From: Flavobacteriaceae bacterium
GTDB taxonomy: Bacteria; Bacteroidota; Bacteroidia; Flavobacteriales; Flavobacteriaceae
Direction of reading: 5' to 3'
Assembly (NCBI GenBank): GCA_002862805.1
Contig: PKEA01000028.1
Span: 1 to 64,000, forward strand
Length of the DNA stretch: 64,000 bases
Part shown: positions 1 through 7,580 of the stretch, one piece after another
Layout of the letters: each line of letters opens with the position of its first letter
Numbering within the stretch: the first letter of the stretch is position 1
Translations under genes and position numbers: made by a program
The notes under the pieces: generated by a model
Seen by the model: the letters and a program-made list of their open reading frames with translations, nothing else
Told to the model about the DNA's origin: nothing
Database searches by the model: none

Positions 1-219
1 AGCACCTCCAGAAACCAATCCTGGTCTACCGCCTAAAATAGCAGTAATTAATCCCATTATAAAAGCGCCATATAACCCCACAAGAGGAGGGAAGCCTGCT
101 AAAATTGCAAATGATAACGATTCAGGAATCATAGTCATTGCAACAGTAAGCCCGGCTAGGATTTCTATTTTATAATCTACTTTTTGAGAAAAATCGAATA
201 AGTTGAGTGCTTTACGCAT
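1..219 (-). CDS. SulP family anion transporter, N-terminal part (cut by window edge)
   Basis: This is the first 73 codons of a gene that runs off the left edge. Translation of the minus strand starts [19 protein letters not shown] and continues into hydrophobic helices with [20 protein letters not shown] and the glycine-rich stretch [11 protein letters not shown]. This N-terminal pattern, with a proline-rich first membrane helix and a GxR/PGLVSGG motif, is typical of SulP (sulfate permease/STAS) inner-membrane anion transporters. The substrate cannot be told from this fragment; sulfate or bicarbonate are the usual choices. A TAnnTTTG promoter element sits about 27 bases upstream of the ATG, so it starts its own transcript. 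Confidence 0.8.
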   Translation of the reverse strand, partial: MRKALNLFDFSQKVDYKIEILAGLTVAMTMIPESLSFAILAGFPPLVGLYGAFIMGLITAILGGRPGLVSGGA

Positions 220-245
220 TTATTTTGCTTTAAATTTTAAAAATG

Positions 246-253
246 CAAAAGTA
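246..253 (-). promoter_or_regulatory. -7 promoter element of the SulP gene
   Basis: The minus strand reads TACTTTTG, matching the Bacteroidota -7 consensus TAnnTTTG, about 27 bases before the ATG at 219. No -33 TTG at the usual spacing was identified. Confidence 0.45.
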
Positions 254-400
254 AGTTTTTAAAACTGCAATGGCAATCTCAAAAGGCAAGAACATTTTTT
301 AATGAATCAAAAACGAAAATGAATTTTACTTATTAACTCTAATTTTATATTTAAAATCTAGTTTTAAAGTCTAAAATTTTTAAAATTGGTATTTAATAAT

Positions 401-856
401 TTATTTTTTTAAAACAGAATCTGGCACTAATCTAGAAATATCTCCACCATTTCTAAGTACATCTCTTACTATACTTGAAGAAATATAAGAAGTTCTAGCA
501 GCAGTTAGCAAGAAAACAGTTTCTATTTGCGATAAAACCCTATTGGTATGTGCAATTGCTTTTTCAAATTCAAAATCGGCTGGGTTTCTAAGCCCACGAA
601 GAATAAAATCGGCTTTTTCTTTTTTACACAAATCTATTGTTAATCCTGTATAAGTAATAACTCTAACTTTTGGTTCATCTTTAAAAGATTCTTCAATAAA
701 TTTTTTACGATCATCAAGCGAAAACATATATTTTTTCTCAGCGTTTACACCAATAGCAACTATAACTTCATCAAATAAAGAAACGCCTCTTTTAATAATA
801 TCAAAATGTCCGTTGGTAATTGGATCAAATGATCCTGGAAAAATGGCTCTTTTCAT
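401..856 (-). CDS. coaD: Pantetheine-phosphate adenylyltransferase
   Basis: CoaD transfers AMP from ATP to 4'-phosphopantetheine to make dephospho-CoA, the fourth step of coenzyme A synthesis, in the cytoplasm. The 151-residue length fits the family (about 155-165). The nucleotidyltransferase signature PGSFDPITNGH lies at residues 7-17 with the T/HxGH ATP-binding motif at 14-17, and the C-terminal ISSS motif is in RTSYISSSIVRDV. The gene starts 5 bases after the stop of an exported-protein gene on the opposite side of the junction and reads first into the two small exported-protein genes at 862-1799 only by position: those lie upstream on the minus strand and are probably co-transcribed with it. 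A second CoA-pathway gene, panB, lies at 10.5 kb. Confidence 0.96.
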   Translation of the reverse strand: MKRAIFPGSFDPITNGHFDIIKRGVSLFDEVIVAIGVNAEKKYMFSLDDRKKFIEESFKDEPKVRVITYTGLTIDLCKKEKADFILRGLRNPADFEFEKAIAHTNRVLSQIETVFLLTAARTSYISSSIVRDVLRNGGDISRLVPDSVLKK

Positions 857-876
857 AGTTTTTATTTTAGTGAATC
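850..876. repeat. Direct repeat at gene junction, copy 1 (copy 2 at 1320-1346)
   Basis: A 27-base stretch covering the start of coaD, the 5-base spacer and the last codons of the upstream gene is repeated exactly at 1320-1346, at the junction between the two paralogous exported proteins. It marks the footprint of the tandem duplication that made the pair. Confidence 0.8.
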
Positions 877-1326
877 TAACATAGCTTTTACATCTTCTTT
901 TAAATACTCACCTACTAAGTTGCTGAATTTACCATCTTGACGAATTATTAATAAACCGTAACAGTTTTCTTTGAGGTTAAAAAAATTATTTAAAAAATAG
1001 TTGTGATGATCTTCGAAATAAGTGTTGTTGTCAATAATTTTTTTTGCAGCTTCTTTATCTGAAAAAACATAAATACTTCTACAATCATTCATGTCAATAT
1101 CATTATAAACATTATCATCAAGCCATTTTTTTTTGTTATTTAGTTTTTGATAATTATCATAATGGCAATTAAATTTTGGTTGTGTAAAATTTATAACTAA
1201 AAATTTTTCATTTCCCCATTTATACACTTCTTTTAAAGCTTGAAGTTGATAATTTGGTATGTCAATTTGACTAAAAGTTAAATTAGTTACAAAAAAGCAA
1301 ACTAATAATAGGTAAACGTTTTTCAT
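862..1326 (-). CDS. Small exported protein, thioredoxin-fold-like, paralogue of next gene
   Basis: Unrecognised 154-residue protein. Residues 1-20 are a signal peptide ending FSQ, so it is exported to the periplasm or beyond. The mature part resembles a thioredoxin-like layout: a strand EKFLVINFTQP (about 40-50), a helix with C54, a strand SIYVFSD, and a C-terminal strand-helix GLLIIRQDGKF...VGEY...LDSLK like the end of TlpA-type proteins. The usual WCxxC active site is absent; cysteines are C54, C82 and C122. C54 and C122 line up with C55 and C123 of the neighbouring paralogue. Function is unknown; the fold call is inference from pattern only. Confidence 0.7.
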   Translation of the reverse strand: MKNVYLLLVCFFVTNLTFSQIDIPNYQLQALKEVYKWGNEKFLVINFTQPKFNCHYDNYQKLNNKKKWLDDNVYNDIDMNDCRSIYVFSDKEAAKKIIDNNTYFEDHHNYFLNNFFNLKENCYGLLIIRQDGKFSNLVGEYLKEDVKAMLDSLK

Positions 1327-1346
1327 AGTTTTTATTTTAGTGAATC
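1320..1346. repeat. Direct repeat at gene junction, copy 2
   Basis: Exact second copy of the 27-base junction sequence at 850-876, here between the two paralogous exported proteins. The identity extends over the spacer, which a purely protein-level constraint would not preserve. Confidence 0.8.
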
Positions 1347-1799
1347 CATTAAATTTTGAATATCAATATGTGAATATTCTCCAATTATATAATTGTATTT
1401 TCCTGCTTTATTAATTACTAAAACACCATAACAACTTCCTTTTTTATCAAAAAAAGTTTTTAAGAAATAGTGTCCAATGTCGTCGTAATGGGTTTTAAAA
1501 TCTAATATTTTTTTTGCTGCTAATTTATCTGCATAAATAAAAATAGTTCTAGAGTTTCTTTCGCCAACTCTATCTAAAATACTTTTTTTAACCCAAAGAT
1601 AAGACTTCTCTAAACCAGAATAATTCTCGTACGGACAATAATCATTTGGCATTCTATAATTAACCACAAGAAAATCTTCGTTTTTCCAATCGTATTCATA
1701 CTTTATTGAAACCATTTGATTTTTAGGCAATACCTTTTCTTGAGAAAAAATATTTTGAGATAAAAAAACTAGTATAAAAAGTATAATTATTTTTTTCAT
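1332..1799 (-). CDS. Small exported protein, thioredoxin-fold-like, paralogue of previous gene
   Basis: A 155-residue protein with a signal peptide (residues 1-20, ending FSQ). It is a divergent tandem paralogue of the protein at 862-1326: shared elements are (N/D)xxFLV(I/V)N(F/Y), the position of C55, the segment AAKKI(I/L)D, YFLxxFF, CYGxL(V/I)I at about 123-129 and the C-terminal GEY...MLDSLK/LMDSLK. C55 and C123 are its only cysteines and both are conserved in the paralogue. A redox or disulfide-linked structural role is possible but there is no CxxC. It sits 15 bases downstream of a zinc-ribbon membrane-protein gene, so the five genes ddl to coaD probably form one transcript. Confidence 0.7.
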   Translation of the reverse strand: MKKIIILFILVFLSQNIFSQEKVLPKNQMVSIKYEYDWKNEDFLVVNYRMPNDYCPYENYSGLEKSYLWVKKSILDRVGERNSRTIFIYADKLAAKKILDFKTHYDDIGHYFLKTFFDKKGSCYGVLVINKAGKYNYIIGEYSHIDIQNLMDSLK

Positions 1800-1814
1800 A
1801 GGATTATTTTAAAA

Positions 1815-2420
1815 TTACTCTCTAATTATTTCGTAAATAGTGTTTTCATTATACAATGTTAGTATATCTTTTCGTGAAAAACTTTTTATAGTTGTATAAT
1901 TTTCATCAATATTAATTTCATCAAGACCTTTGTAACTATTTAACGTAAATTGATTTAATAAAACGAAAATACTATCTTTTGTAATATTACTTACTTTTAA
2001 AGTAGAATATTGTCCGTTTATATTAACTTTATAAATATCATTTTTTTTCGGTTCTAGAATGTAAACTTTTTCTAAATTATTCATTTGAATACCTGTGTAA
2101 ATTCCAAAAGATAAAATAGAAATTAAGATAATAATACCAGAAAATTGCCAAATTGGAAATTTAATAGGTTTTTTACTCTTTTCATATTTAATTGTTTGTT
2201 TAATACTGTCATTAAACTCTTTTAATTGAAATTCTTTTTCACACGCAGTACAAAACACTTTTGTAATTCGCTTGTTAGGTAAAGTAGGAATAAATAATAT
2301 TCTAATAACACCACCATAAACCCTATATTCTAAAGAATCTTTTTGTTTACAATTAGGGCAAATTGCATTTCTAACTTTTCCGGTTTGAATAATATTTTGT
2401 TCGGATAGAATTGGTATCAT
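1815..2420 (-). CDS. Zinc-ribbon membrane protein of unknown function
   Basis: A 201-residue protein with an N-terminal zinc ribbon: C21-x2-C24 (CPNCKQ) and C57-x2-C60 (CTACEKEF) should bind one zinc ion on the cytoplasmic side. A single transmembrane helix follows at about residues 91-111 (WQFSGIIILISILSFGIY), then a roughly 90-residue outer domain without recognisable motifs. Zinc-ribbon-plus-one-helix proteins are common in Bacteroidota and have no agreed role. The gene ends 15 bases before the exported-protein pair and starts 5 bases after the stop of ddl, indicating a shared transcript. Confidence 0.75.
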   Translation of the reverse strand: MIPILSEQNIIQTGKVRNAICPNCKQKDSLEYRVYGGVIRILFIPTLPNKRITKVFCTACEKEFQLKEFNDSIKQTIKYEKSKKPIKFPIWQFSGIIILISILSFGIYTGIQMNNLEKVYILEPKKNDIYKVNINGQYSTLKVSNITKDSIFVLLNQFTLNSYKGLDEINIDENYTTIKSFSRKDILTLYNENTIYEIIRE

Positions 2421-2425
2421 TCTTA

Positions 2426-3394
2426 TTACTTTAAAGCTTCTTCAATTGCATTTTCAAAAAGTTCAGACAATGAAATGCCTGCTTCATTTGCTTGTTGTGG
2501 TAAAATACTTTCGTTTGTTAAACCAGGAACTGTGTTCATTTCAAGCATGTAAGGTTCGTTATTTACAATTATAAATTCACTACGAGAAAACCCTTTCATT
2601 TTTAAAATTTCATAGGCTTTTTTAGAAACTATTTCAATTTTTAGTCTTAATTCTTCAGAAATACGTGCAGGTGTAATCTCATTAGATTTTCCTAAATATT
2701 TAGCTTCATAATCAAAGAATTCGTTTTCTGAAACAATTTCTGTCATTGGTAAAACTCTAGTTTTTCCTTTATAACTAATTACTCCAACAGAAACTTCAAC
2801 ACCATCTAGAAAACTCTCAATGATAATTTCATTATCTTCTTTATAAGCCGTTTCAATTGCAGGTAAAAATTCTGCTGCCGTTTTTACTTTAGAAATTCCA
2901 AAACTAGACCCCGATTTATTAGGTTTTACAAAACAAGGTAAACCTACTTTATTAAGAATTTTATCAACATTAATTTCATCGCCTAAATTCAAATAAAATG
3001 ATTCAGCGGTTTTAATTCCGTAAGGTTTTAATACTGAAAGTAAATCTCGTTTGTTAAAAGTCAATGCAGCTTGGTAATAGTCGCATGAAGTGTGAGGAAT
3101 CTCAAGTAATTCAAAATAAGCTTGCATTAGTCCGTCTTCGCCTGGTGTTCCATGAATGGCATTAAAAACAACATCAAAAGTTATTTTAGTTTCATTTATG
3201 GTAACAGAAAAATCATTTTTATCAATAGGATATTCTTTCCCATCTAAAACACAAGCCCATTTTTCTTTCAAAATATGAACAGGATATATATTGTATTTAT
3301 TAGTATTTAAATTTGCACAAACAACACCACCACTGGTTAATGAGATTTTATATTCGCTAGAATATCCACCCATTATTACTGCAACGTTTCTCAT
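2426..3394 (-). CDS. ddl: D-alanine--D-alanine ligase
   Basis: Ddl joins two D-alanines using ATP to give the dipeptide that ends the peptidoglycan stem, in the cytoplasm. The 322-residue protein has the N-terminal substrate domain with MGGYSSEYKISL, the HGTPGEDG signature, the central ATP-grasp domain (LPCFVKPNKSGSSFGISKV) and the metal- and ATP-binding end segment EMNTVPGLT near residue 290. All expected family blocks are present. It is transcribed divergently from the PASTA protein gene at 3489, which also belongs to cell-wall biology, and has a -7 element 26 bases upstream. Confidence 0.97.
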   Translation of the reverse strand: MRNVAVIMGGYSSEYKISLTSGGVVCANLNTNKYNIYPVHILKEKWACVLDGKEYPIDKNDFSVTINETKITFDVVFNAIHGTPGEDGLMQAYFELLEIPHTSCDYYQAALTFNKRDLLSVLKPYGIKTAESFYLNLGDEINVDKILNKVGLPCFVKPNKSGSSFGISKVKTAAEFLPAIETAYKEDNEIIIESFLDGVEVSVGVISYKGKTRVLPMTEIVSENEFFDYEAKYLGKSNEITPARISEELRLKIEIVSKKAYEILKMKGFSRSEFIIVNNEPYMLEMNTVPGLTNESILPQQANEAGISLSELFENAIEEALK

Positions 3395-3419
3395 ATAATT
3401 ATTTTTAATCGTATGTGTA

Positions 3420-3427
3420 CAAAATTA
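3420..3427 (-). promoter_or_regulatory. -7 promoter element of ddl operon
   Basis: The minus strand reads TAATTTTG, matching TAnnTTTG, 26 bases before the ddl ATG. It likely drives ddl, the zinc-ribbon gene, the exported pair and coaD. Confidence 0.55.
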
Positions 3428-3463
3428 CATTATTTATTCAAACTAAAAATCTTTTCGATTTCT

Positions 3464-3471
3464 TATATTTG
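3464..3471 (+). promoter_or_regulatory. -7 promoter element of the PASTA gene
   Basis: TATATTTG matches TAnnTTTG and lies 18 bases before the ATG at 3489, in the 94-base gap shared with the divergent ddl promoter. Confidence 0.55.
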
Positions 3472-3488
3472 CTGAAATATCTACAATT

Positions 3489-4130
3489 ATGAGTATTAAA
3501 AACTTTTTAACGAGTAAAACATTTTTTATTCAAATTGCAATTGCATTTGCAATTGTGGTTGTTTCGGCATTTTTATTAATGCAATTTTTAAGTTTTAGAA
3601 CTAATCATGGTGAAGAAATGGAAGTTCCTGATTTATCTAAAATGCAGTTTTCTATTGCTGAAGAAAAATTAGCTGAAATGGGACTTGAAATTATTTTGTT
3701 AGATACTGTTGATTTTAAAGATGATTTACCTCCTTATTCTATTGTAGAACAAGACCCTAAAAGTGGTAGTACAGTAAAAGACGGAAGAAAGATTTATGTA
3801 AAATTAAATGCAGGTGAATACAATGAAGTTACTCTTCCTGAGTTTAAAGATAAAACTTACCGACAAATTATTGCAAATTTAAACTCATTAGGCTTAAAAG
3901 AGGGTAAGAAAACATATAAACCACATATTGCTAAAGACATCGTTATACAAATAATGAGTAAAGGTAAAAATCTTAAAAAAGGAGATAAAGTTAAAAAGAA
4001 TACTGTAATTGATTTCGTACTAGGTGATGGAAAAGAATTATATGATGGAACTAATTTTGAAGGTTCAACAACAACTGAAGATGATTCAGAAAATATTAAA
4101 ATAGAAGAATTTGTAGAAGATGGAGAATAA
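3489..4130 (+). CDS. PASTA domain membrane protein
   Basis: A 213-residue single-pass protein: short cytoplasmic N-terminus, a transmembrane helix at about 13-34 (FIQIAIAFAIVVVSAFLLM), then two PASTA repeats outside the membrane, roughly residues 43-107 (VPDLSKMQFSIAEEKLAEMG..VEQDPKSGSTVKDGRKIYV) and 113-180 (LPEFKDKTYRQIIANLNSLG...). The tail from about 185 is acidic. PASTA domains bind peptidoglycan stem peptides in other proteins. There is no kinase or transpeptidase domain here, so this is a stand-alone sensor or wall-anchor type. Its end overlaps the next gene by 11 bases, so the two are translationally coupled. Confidence 0.9.
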   Translation: MSIKNFLTSKTFFIQIAIAFAIVVVSAFLLMQFLSFRTNHGEEMEVPDLSKMQFSIAEEKLAEMGLEIILLDTVDFKDDLPPYSIVEQDPKSGSTVKDGRKIYVKLNAGEYNEVTLPEFKDKTYRQIIANLNSLGLKEGKKTYKPHIAKDIVIQIMSKGKNLKKGDKVKKNTVIDFVLGDGKELYDGTNFEGSTTTEDDSENIKIEEFVEDGE

Positions 4131-5157
4131 TACTGTAGATAATGATTTTGATGATGATTTGTATGAACATCATCGTTTTGTAGCTGGAAAAGGACAATCT
4201 CCTTTGCGTGTAGATAAATATTTAATGAACCTGATTGAAAATGCAACTAGAAATAAAATTCAACAAGCGGCAACATCAGGAAATATATTTGTAAATGATA
4301 TTGCAGTTAAGTCAAATTATAAAGTAAAAGCAAATGATGTTGTAAGGGTTCTTTTATCACATCCGCCTTACGAAAACCTTCTAACTCCTGAAGATATTCC
4401 GTTAGATATTGTGTATGAAGATGATCAATTGCTGGTTGTAAATAAACCTGCTGGAATGGTTGTACATCCTGGTCATGGAAATTATTCGGGAACACTTGTA
4501 AATGCGTTGGCATTTCATTTCGATAATTTACCAATGAACAGCTCAGAACGTCCTGGATTGGTTCATAGAATAGATAAAGATACTTCGGGTTTATTAGTAG
4601 TGGCTAAAACAGAAAGTGCAATGACGTATTTAGCGAAACAATTTGCCGATAAAACTTCTGAAAGAGAATATATTGGTATTGTTTGGGGAAATATTGAAGA
4701 AGATGAAGGTACAATTGAAGGAAATATTGACCGTCACATTAGCAACAGAATGCAAATGGCCGTTTATCCTGAAGGAGACAAAGGAAAACCAGCTGTAACG
4801 CATTTTAAAGTATTAGAGCGTTTAGGTTATGTTACATTAGTTTCTTGTAAATTAGAAACAGGTCGTACACACCAAATACGTGTGCACATGAAATATATTG
4901 GACATACTCTATTTAATGATGAGCGCTACGGCGGAAACTTAATTCTTAAAGGAACTACATTTACAAAATATAAACAATTTGTAGATAATTGTTTTAAAGT
5001 ATTACCAAGACAAGCACTGCATGCTAAAACATTAGGTTTTGAACATCCGGTTACAAAAGAATTTATGCGTTTTGATACCGAAATTCCTGCCGATATTCAA
5101 GAATGTATTGATAAATGGCGTGTGTATTCAAAAGCACAAACTATTGAAGAAGAATAA
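4120..5157 (+). CDS. rluD: RluA/RluD family 23S rRNA pseudouridine synthase
   Basis: Converts specific uridines of large-subunit rRNA to pseudouridine. The 345-residue protein has an acidic N-terminal stretch, an S4 RNA-binding domain at about 28-80 (RVDKYLMNLIENATRNKIQQ), and the catalytic domain with the HRIDKDTSGLLVV motif; D152 is the catalytic aspartate. The GRTHQIRVHM motif follows. Length and the S4 domain fit RluD (23S positions 1911/1915/1917) rather than the shorter paralogue at 9734-10429, but exact target sites are inferred. It overlaps the PASTA gene by 11 bases and ends at a strong terminator. Confidence 0.9.
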   Translation: MENNTVDNDFDDDLYEHHRFVAGKGQSPLRVDKYLMNLIENATRNKIQQAATSGNIFVNDIAVKSNYKVKANDVVRVLLSHPPYENLLTPEDIPLDIVYEDDQLLVVNKPAGMVVHPGHGNYSGTLVNALAFHFDNLPMNSSERPGLVHRIDKDTSGLLVVAKTESAMTYLAKQFADKTSEREYIGIVWGNIEEDEGTIEGNIDRHISNRMQMAVYPEGDKGKPAVTHFKVLERLGYVTLVSCKLETGRTHQIRVHMKYIGHTLFNDERYGGNLILKGTTFTKYKQFVDNCFKVLPRQALHAKTLGFEHPVTKEFMRFDTEIPADIQECIDKWRVYSKAQTIEEE

Positions 5158-5169
5158 ATAACAATCAAG

Positions 5170-5207
5170 CAAATGAATTATAAGGAACTATAATTCATTT
5201 GTTTTTT
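5170..5207 (+). terminator. Rho-independent terminator after the rluD-type gene
   Basis: A perfect 13-base-pair inverted repeat (arms 5170-5182 and 5189-5201, loop AGGAAC) is followed by a run of six T. It ends the PASTA-RluD transcript. Confidence 0.85.
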
Positions 5208-5237
5208 ACAATAAAAACACACTAAATAAAAATAGTG

Positions 5238-5245
5238 TACATTTG
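5238..5245 (+). promoter_or_regulatory. -7 promoter element of the DEAD-box helicase
   Basis: TACATTTG matches TAnnTTTG. Transcription would begin near 5252, giving a 5' untranslated leader of about 100 bases before the ATG at 5354, unusually long for this window. Confidence 0.6.
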
Positions 5246-5256
5246 CATAATAATTA

Positions 5257-5335
5257 GAGATGGAATTAAATATGAACCCCATCTCATTAATAATGAAAAA
5301 GAATTACTACTTCATTATTAATTGCCCACAATGGG
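5257..5335 (+). promoter_or_regulatory. Structured 5' leader of the helicase gene (three hairpins)
   Basis: Between promoter and start codon three hairpins can be drawn: a 7-bp stem (GAGATGG 5257-5263 with CCATCTC 5279-5285), a perfect 12-bp stem (5286-5297 with 5311-5322) and a GC-rich CCCA/TGGG stem (5325-5335). A leader reading frame of 34 codons (5260-5364, starting MELNMNPISLIMKK) overlaps the helicase start by 11 bases. Long structured leaders are known on cold-regulated RNA helicase genes in other bacteria; a similar self- or cold-control here is inference. Confidence 0.5.
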
Positions 5336-5353
5336 AATTCATAATTAATTTAT

Positions 5354-6643
5354 ATGTCATTTAAATCATTAGGCTTATCTGAAGCCTTGCTAAAAGCTAT
5401 TAGCAAAAAAGGATACGAAACTCCTTCACCTATTCAAGAAAAAGCAATTCCACCAGTATTAGAAGGTCATGATGTTTTGGCTTCAGCACAAACAGGAACA
5501 GGAAAAACGGCTGGATTTACACTTCCTATATTACAATTATTATCGCAAGAAGCACCTTTAAGAAACAGACCAGTTCGTTCATTGATATTAACACCAACAA
5601 GAGAATTAGCCGCTCAAATTTATGATAACGTTCGTGAATATGGAGAATTCTTAAATTTACGAAGTGCCGTTATTTTTGGAGGAGTAAATCAAAATCCACA
5701 AATTGCAACACTAAGAAATGGAGTAGATGTTTTAATAGCCACTCCAGGTCGTTTATTAGACTTACAAGCACAAGGTCATTTATCATTAAACAAAGTTGAA
5801 ATTTTCGTTTTAGACGAAGCTGATAGAATGTTAGATATGGGTTTCCTTCGTGATATCCAAAAAGTAATGAAATTGATACCAGCTAAACGTCAAAACTTGA
5901 TGTTCTCGGCAACTTTTTCAAAAGATATTAAGAAATTGGCTCACGGAATTTTAAATAATCCGGTTCAAGTTGATGCAACTCCAGAAAATTCTACAGTTGA
6001 TGCCATTAGTCAAAAAGTATATCGTGTTGCTAGAGAAAAGAAAACAGGATTAGCTATAAAATTAATTTCAGAAGGAAACTGGAAACAAGTTTTAGTTTTT
6101 ACAGGAACAAAACATGGTGCAAACAGACTTTGTGAAAGTTTTGAAAAAGCGGGGATTACTGCTGCTGCAATTCACGGAAACAAAAGTCAAGGTGCACGTA
6201 CAAAAGCATTAGAAGGTTTTAAAAAAGGAACGGTAAGTGTTATGGTAGCAACTGATATTGCAGCACGTGGATTAGATATTCCATTATTACCACATGTTAT
6301 TAATTTTGATTTACCAAATATTTCTGAAGACTATGTTCACAGGATTGGTAGAACAGGTAGAGCAGGAGCTAGTGGTGAAGCAATTTCATTAGTAAGTGCT
6401 GATGAAACTTCGTTTTTACTTGCAATTGAAAAATTAGTTGGTTTAAAATTACCAGTTGAAATTGTTGAAGGTTTTGAACCCGATCCAAACGCATCTACTA
6501 AACCAATTAACAGACAACAAGAAGCGCGTGAGTTTAGAAAACAAAAACAAAGAGAAGCTTCTAAAGCAAAAGCGAATACTAATTCATCTTCAAAAGAAAA
6601 TTCAACGGAAAAGAAAAGAGTTTTTACAAATAAAAGAAGATAA
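5354..6643 (+). CDS. DEAD-box ATP-dependent RNA helicase, RhlE-like
   Basis: Unwinds short RNA duplexes using ATP; in bacteria such enzymes act in ribosome assembly, mRNA turnover and cold adaptation. The 429-residue protein shows the Q motif ([14 protein letters not shown], 20-33), Walker A AQTGTGKT (45-52), VLDEADRM near 152-159, SAT in MFSATFS, and the C-terminal domain with ARGLDIP and [10 protein letters not shown] near 329. Residues from about 375 on form a basic, low-complexity tail rich in K, Q, S and N, probably for RNA binding. It has its own promoter and structured leader and ends at a bidirectional terminator. Confidence 0.93.
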   Translation: MSFKSLGLSEALLKAISKKGYETPSPIQEKAIPPVLEGHDVLASAQTGTGKTAGFTLPILQLLSQEAPLRNRPVRSLILTPTRELAAQIYDNVREYGEFLNLRSAVIFGGVNQNPQIATLRNGVDVLIATPGRLLDLQAQGHLSLNKVEIFVLDEADRMLDMGFLRDIQKVMKLIPAKRQNLMFSATFSKDIKKLAHGILNNPVQVDATPENSTVDAISQKVYRVAREKKTGLAIKLISEGNWKQVLVFTGTKHGANRLCESFEKAGITAAAIHGNKSQGARTKALEGFKKGTVSVMVATDIAARGLDIPLLPHVINFDLPNISEDYVHRIGRTGRAGASGEAISLVSADETSFLLAIEKLVGLKLPVEIVEGFEPDPNASTKPINRQQEAREFRKQKQREASKAKANTNSSSKENSTEKKRVFTNKRR

Positions 6644-6650
6644 TTACATT

Positions 6651-6683
6651 AAAAAAGGTCTGAATAAGTTTCAGACCTTTTTT
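6651..6683. terminator. Bidirectional terminator between helicase and peptidase genes
   Basis: AAAAAAGGTCTGA (6651-6663) pairs with TCAGACCTTTTTT (6671-6683). A-run and T-run flank the stem on both sides, so it can stop the helicase transcript (+) and the metallopeptidase transcript (-). Confidence 0.88.
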
Positions 6684-6697
6684 GTGTTTTTACTTTT

Positions 6698-7555
6698 TTA
6701 AAGTTCTTCAGAAAAAGTATCATGTTGTCTAATATCTCCGCTATTATATCCTTTCATAAACCATTTCATTCTTTGTTCAGAAGTTCCATGTGTAAATGAA
6801 TCGGGTACAACATGACCTTGCATTTTACTTTGGATAGCGTCATCCCCAACTGCGTGAGCAGCGCTTAATGCTTCTTCAATATCTCCACTTTCTAAATACT
6901 TTTTATTATAATGTGCCCAAAGACCTGCATAGAAATCAGCTTGAAGTTCTAAACAAACAGAAAGCCTATTCCCTTCAACCTTACTTTTTTGTTGTTGCAA
7001 TTGTCTTACTTTTCCCGATGTTCCCATTAAAGTTTGAACGTGATGTCCAACTTCATGAGCAATTACATAAGCAATTGCAAAATCACCGCCTTTAGCTCCA
7101 AAACGAGTTCGTAATTCTTCAAAAAAAGTTAAGTCCATGTACACTTTTTTATCGGCAGGGCAATAAAATGGTCCTGAAGCTGACGATGCTCCACCACATG
7201 CAGTTTGAACAGATCCTGAAAATAGAACCATTCCTGGTTCTTCATAGTCTCCTAAATTATTTTCAGCATAAATTTTGTTCCAAATGTCTTCAGTATCTGC
7301 AAAAACCGTTTTTGCAAAATCACCAAGTTCCATTTCTTCAGCAGTTAATTGTCTTTCTTGAACTTGTTCTGTTTGTTGCCCTTGATTCATTTGTTCAAGT
7401 AACGGAGTAATCATTTTTGCATTCTCTCCACCAAAAGCATTTAGTAAAAGAATTACAATTCCAAGTAATCCACCACCAGCAATTGCTTTGCCTTTGGTAG
7501 ACATTCCTCTTCTGTCTTCTACATTATCACTTTGTCTTCTACCTTTCCATTTCAT
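6698..7555 (-). CDS. Neutral zinc metallopeptidase (YpfJ-like)
   Basis: A 285-residue membrane-anchored zinc peptidase of the YpfJ/neutral zinc metallopeptidase family. The cytoplasmic start is basic (MKWKGRRQSDNVEDRRG, a family hallmark), followed by a membrane helix at about 25-43 (AIAGGGLLGIVILLLNAFGG). The conserved segments CGGASSASGPFYCPADKKVYMDL and the HExxH zinc site in AHEVGHHVQ (near residue 168) are intact, with the downstream glutamate segment LELQADFYAGLWAH. The substrate of the family is not well defined. It is read towards the helicase gene and shares its terminator. Confidence 0.9.
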   Translation of the reverse strand: MKWKGRRQSDNVEDRRGMSTKGKAIAGGGLLGIVILLLNAFGGENAKMITPLLEQMNQGQQTEQVQERQLTAEEMELGDFAKTVFADTEDIWNKIYAENNLGDYEEPGMVLFSGSVQTACGGASSASGPFYCPADKKVYMDLTFFEELRTRFGAKGGDFAIAYVIAHEVGHHVQTLMGTSGKVRQLQQQKSKVEGNRLSVCLELQADFYAGLWAHYNKKYLESGDIEEALSAAHAVGDDAIQSKMQGHVVPDSFTHGTSEQRMKWFMKGYNSGDIRQHDTFSEEL

Positions 7556-7580
7556 AGTAAATAATTTTTGTTAGTATTTT

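Noticed and set aside
862-1799. Toxin-immunity pair
   Set aside because: Both proteins are paralogous exported proteins rather than an unlike toxin/antitoxin pair.
3857-4246. 129-codon open frame on the minus strand
   Set aside because: It lies opposite the PASTA and RluD-type genes, has low-complexity composition and no known domain; the + strand genes are well supported.
5260-5364. Leader reading frame as a true gene
   Set aside because: Listed only as part of the leader; its length and overlap could be chance in AT-rich DNA and no conserved peptide pattern is visible.
6456-6701. 81-codon frame overlapping the end of the helicase
   Set aside because: Lysine-rich shadow of the helicase tail in another frame, running across the terminator.
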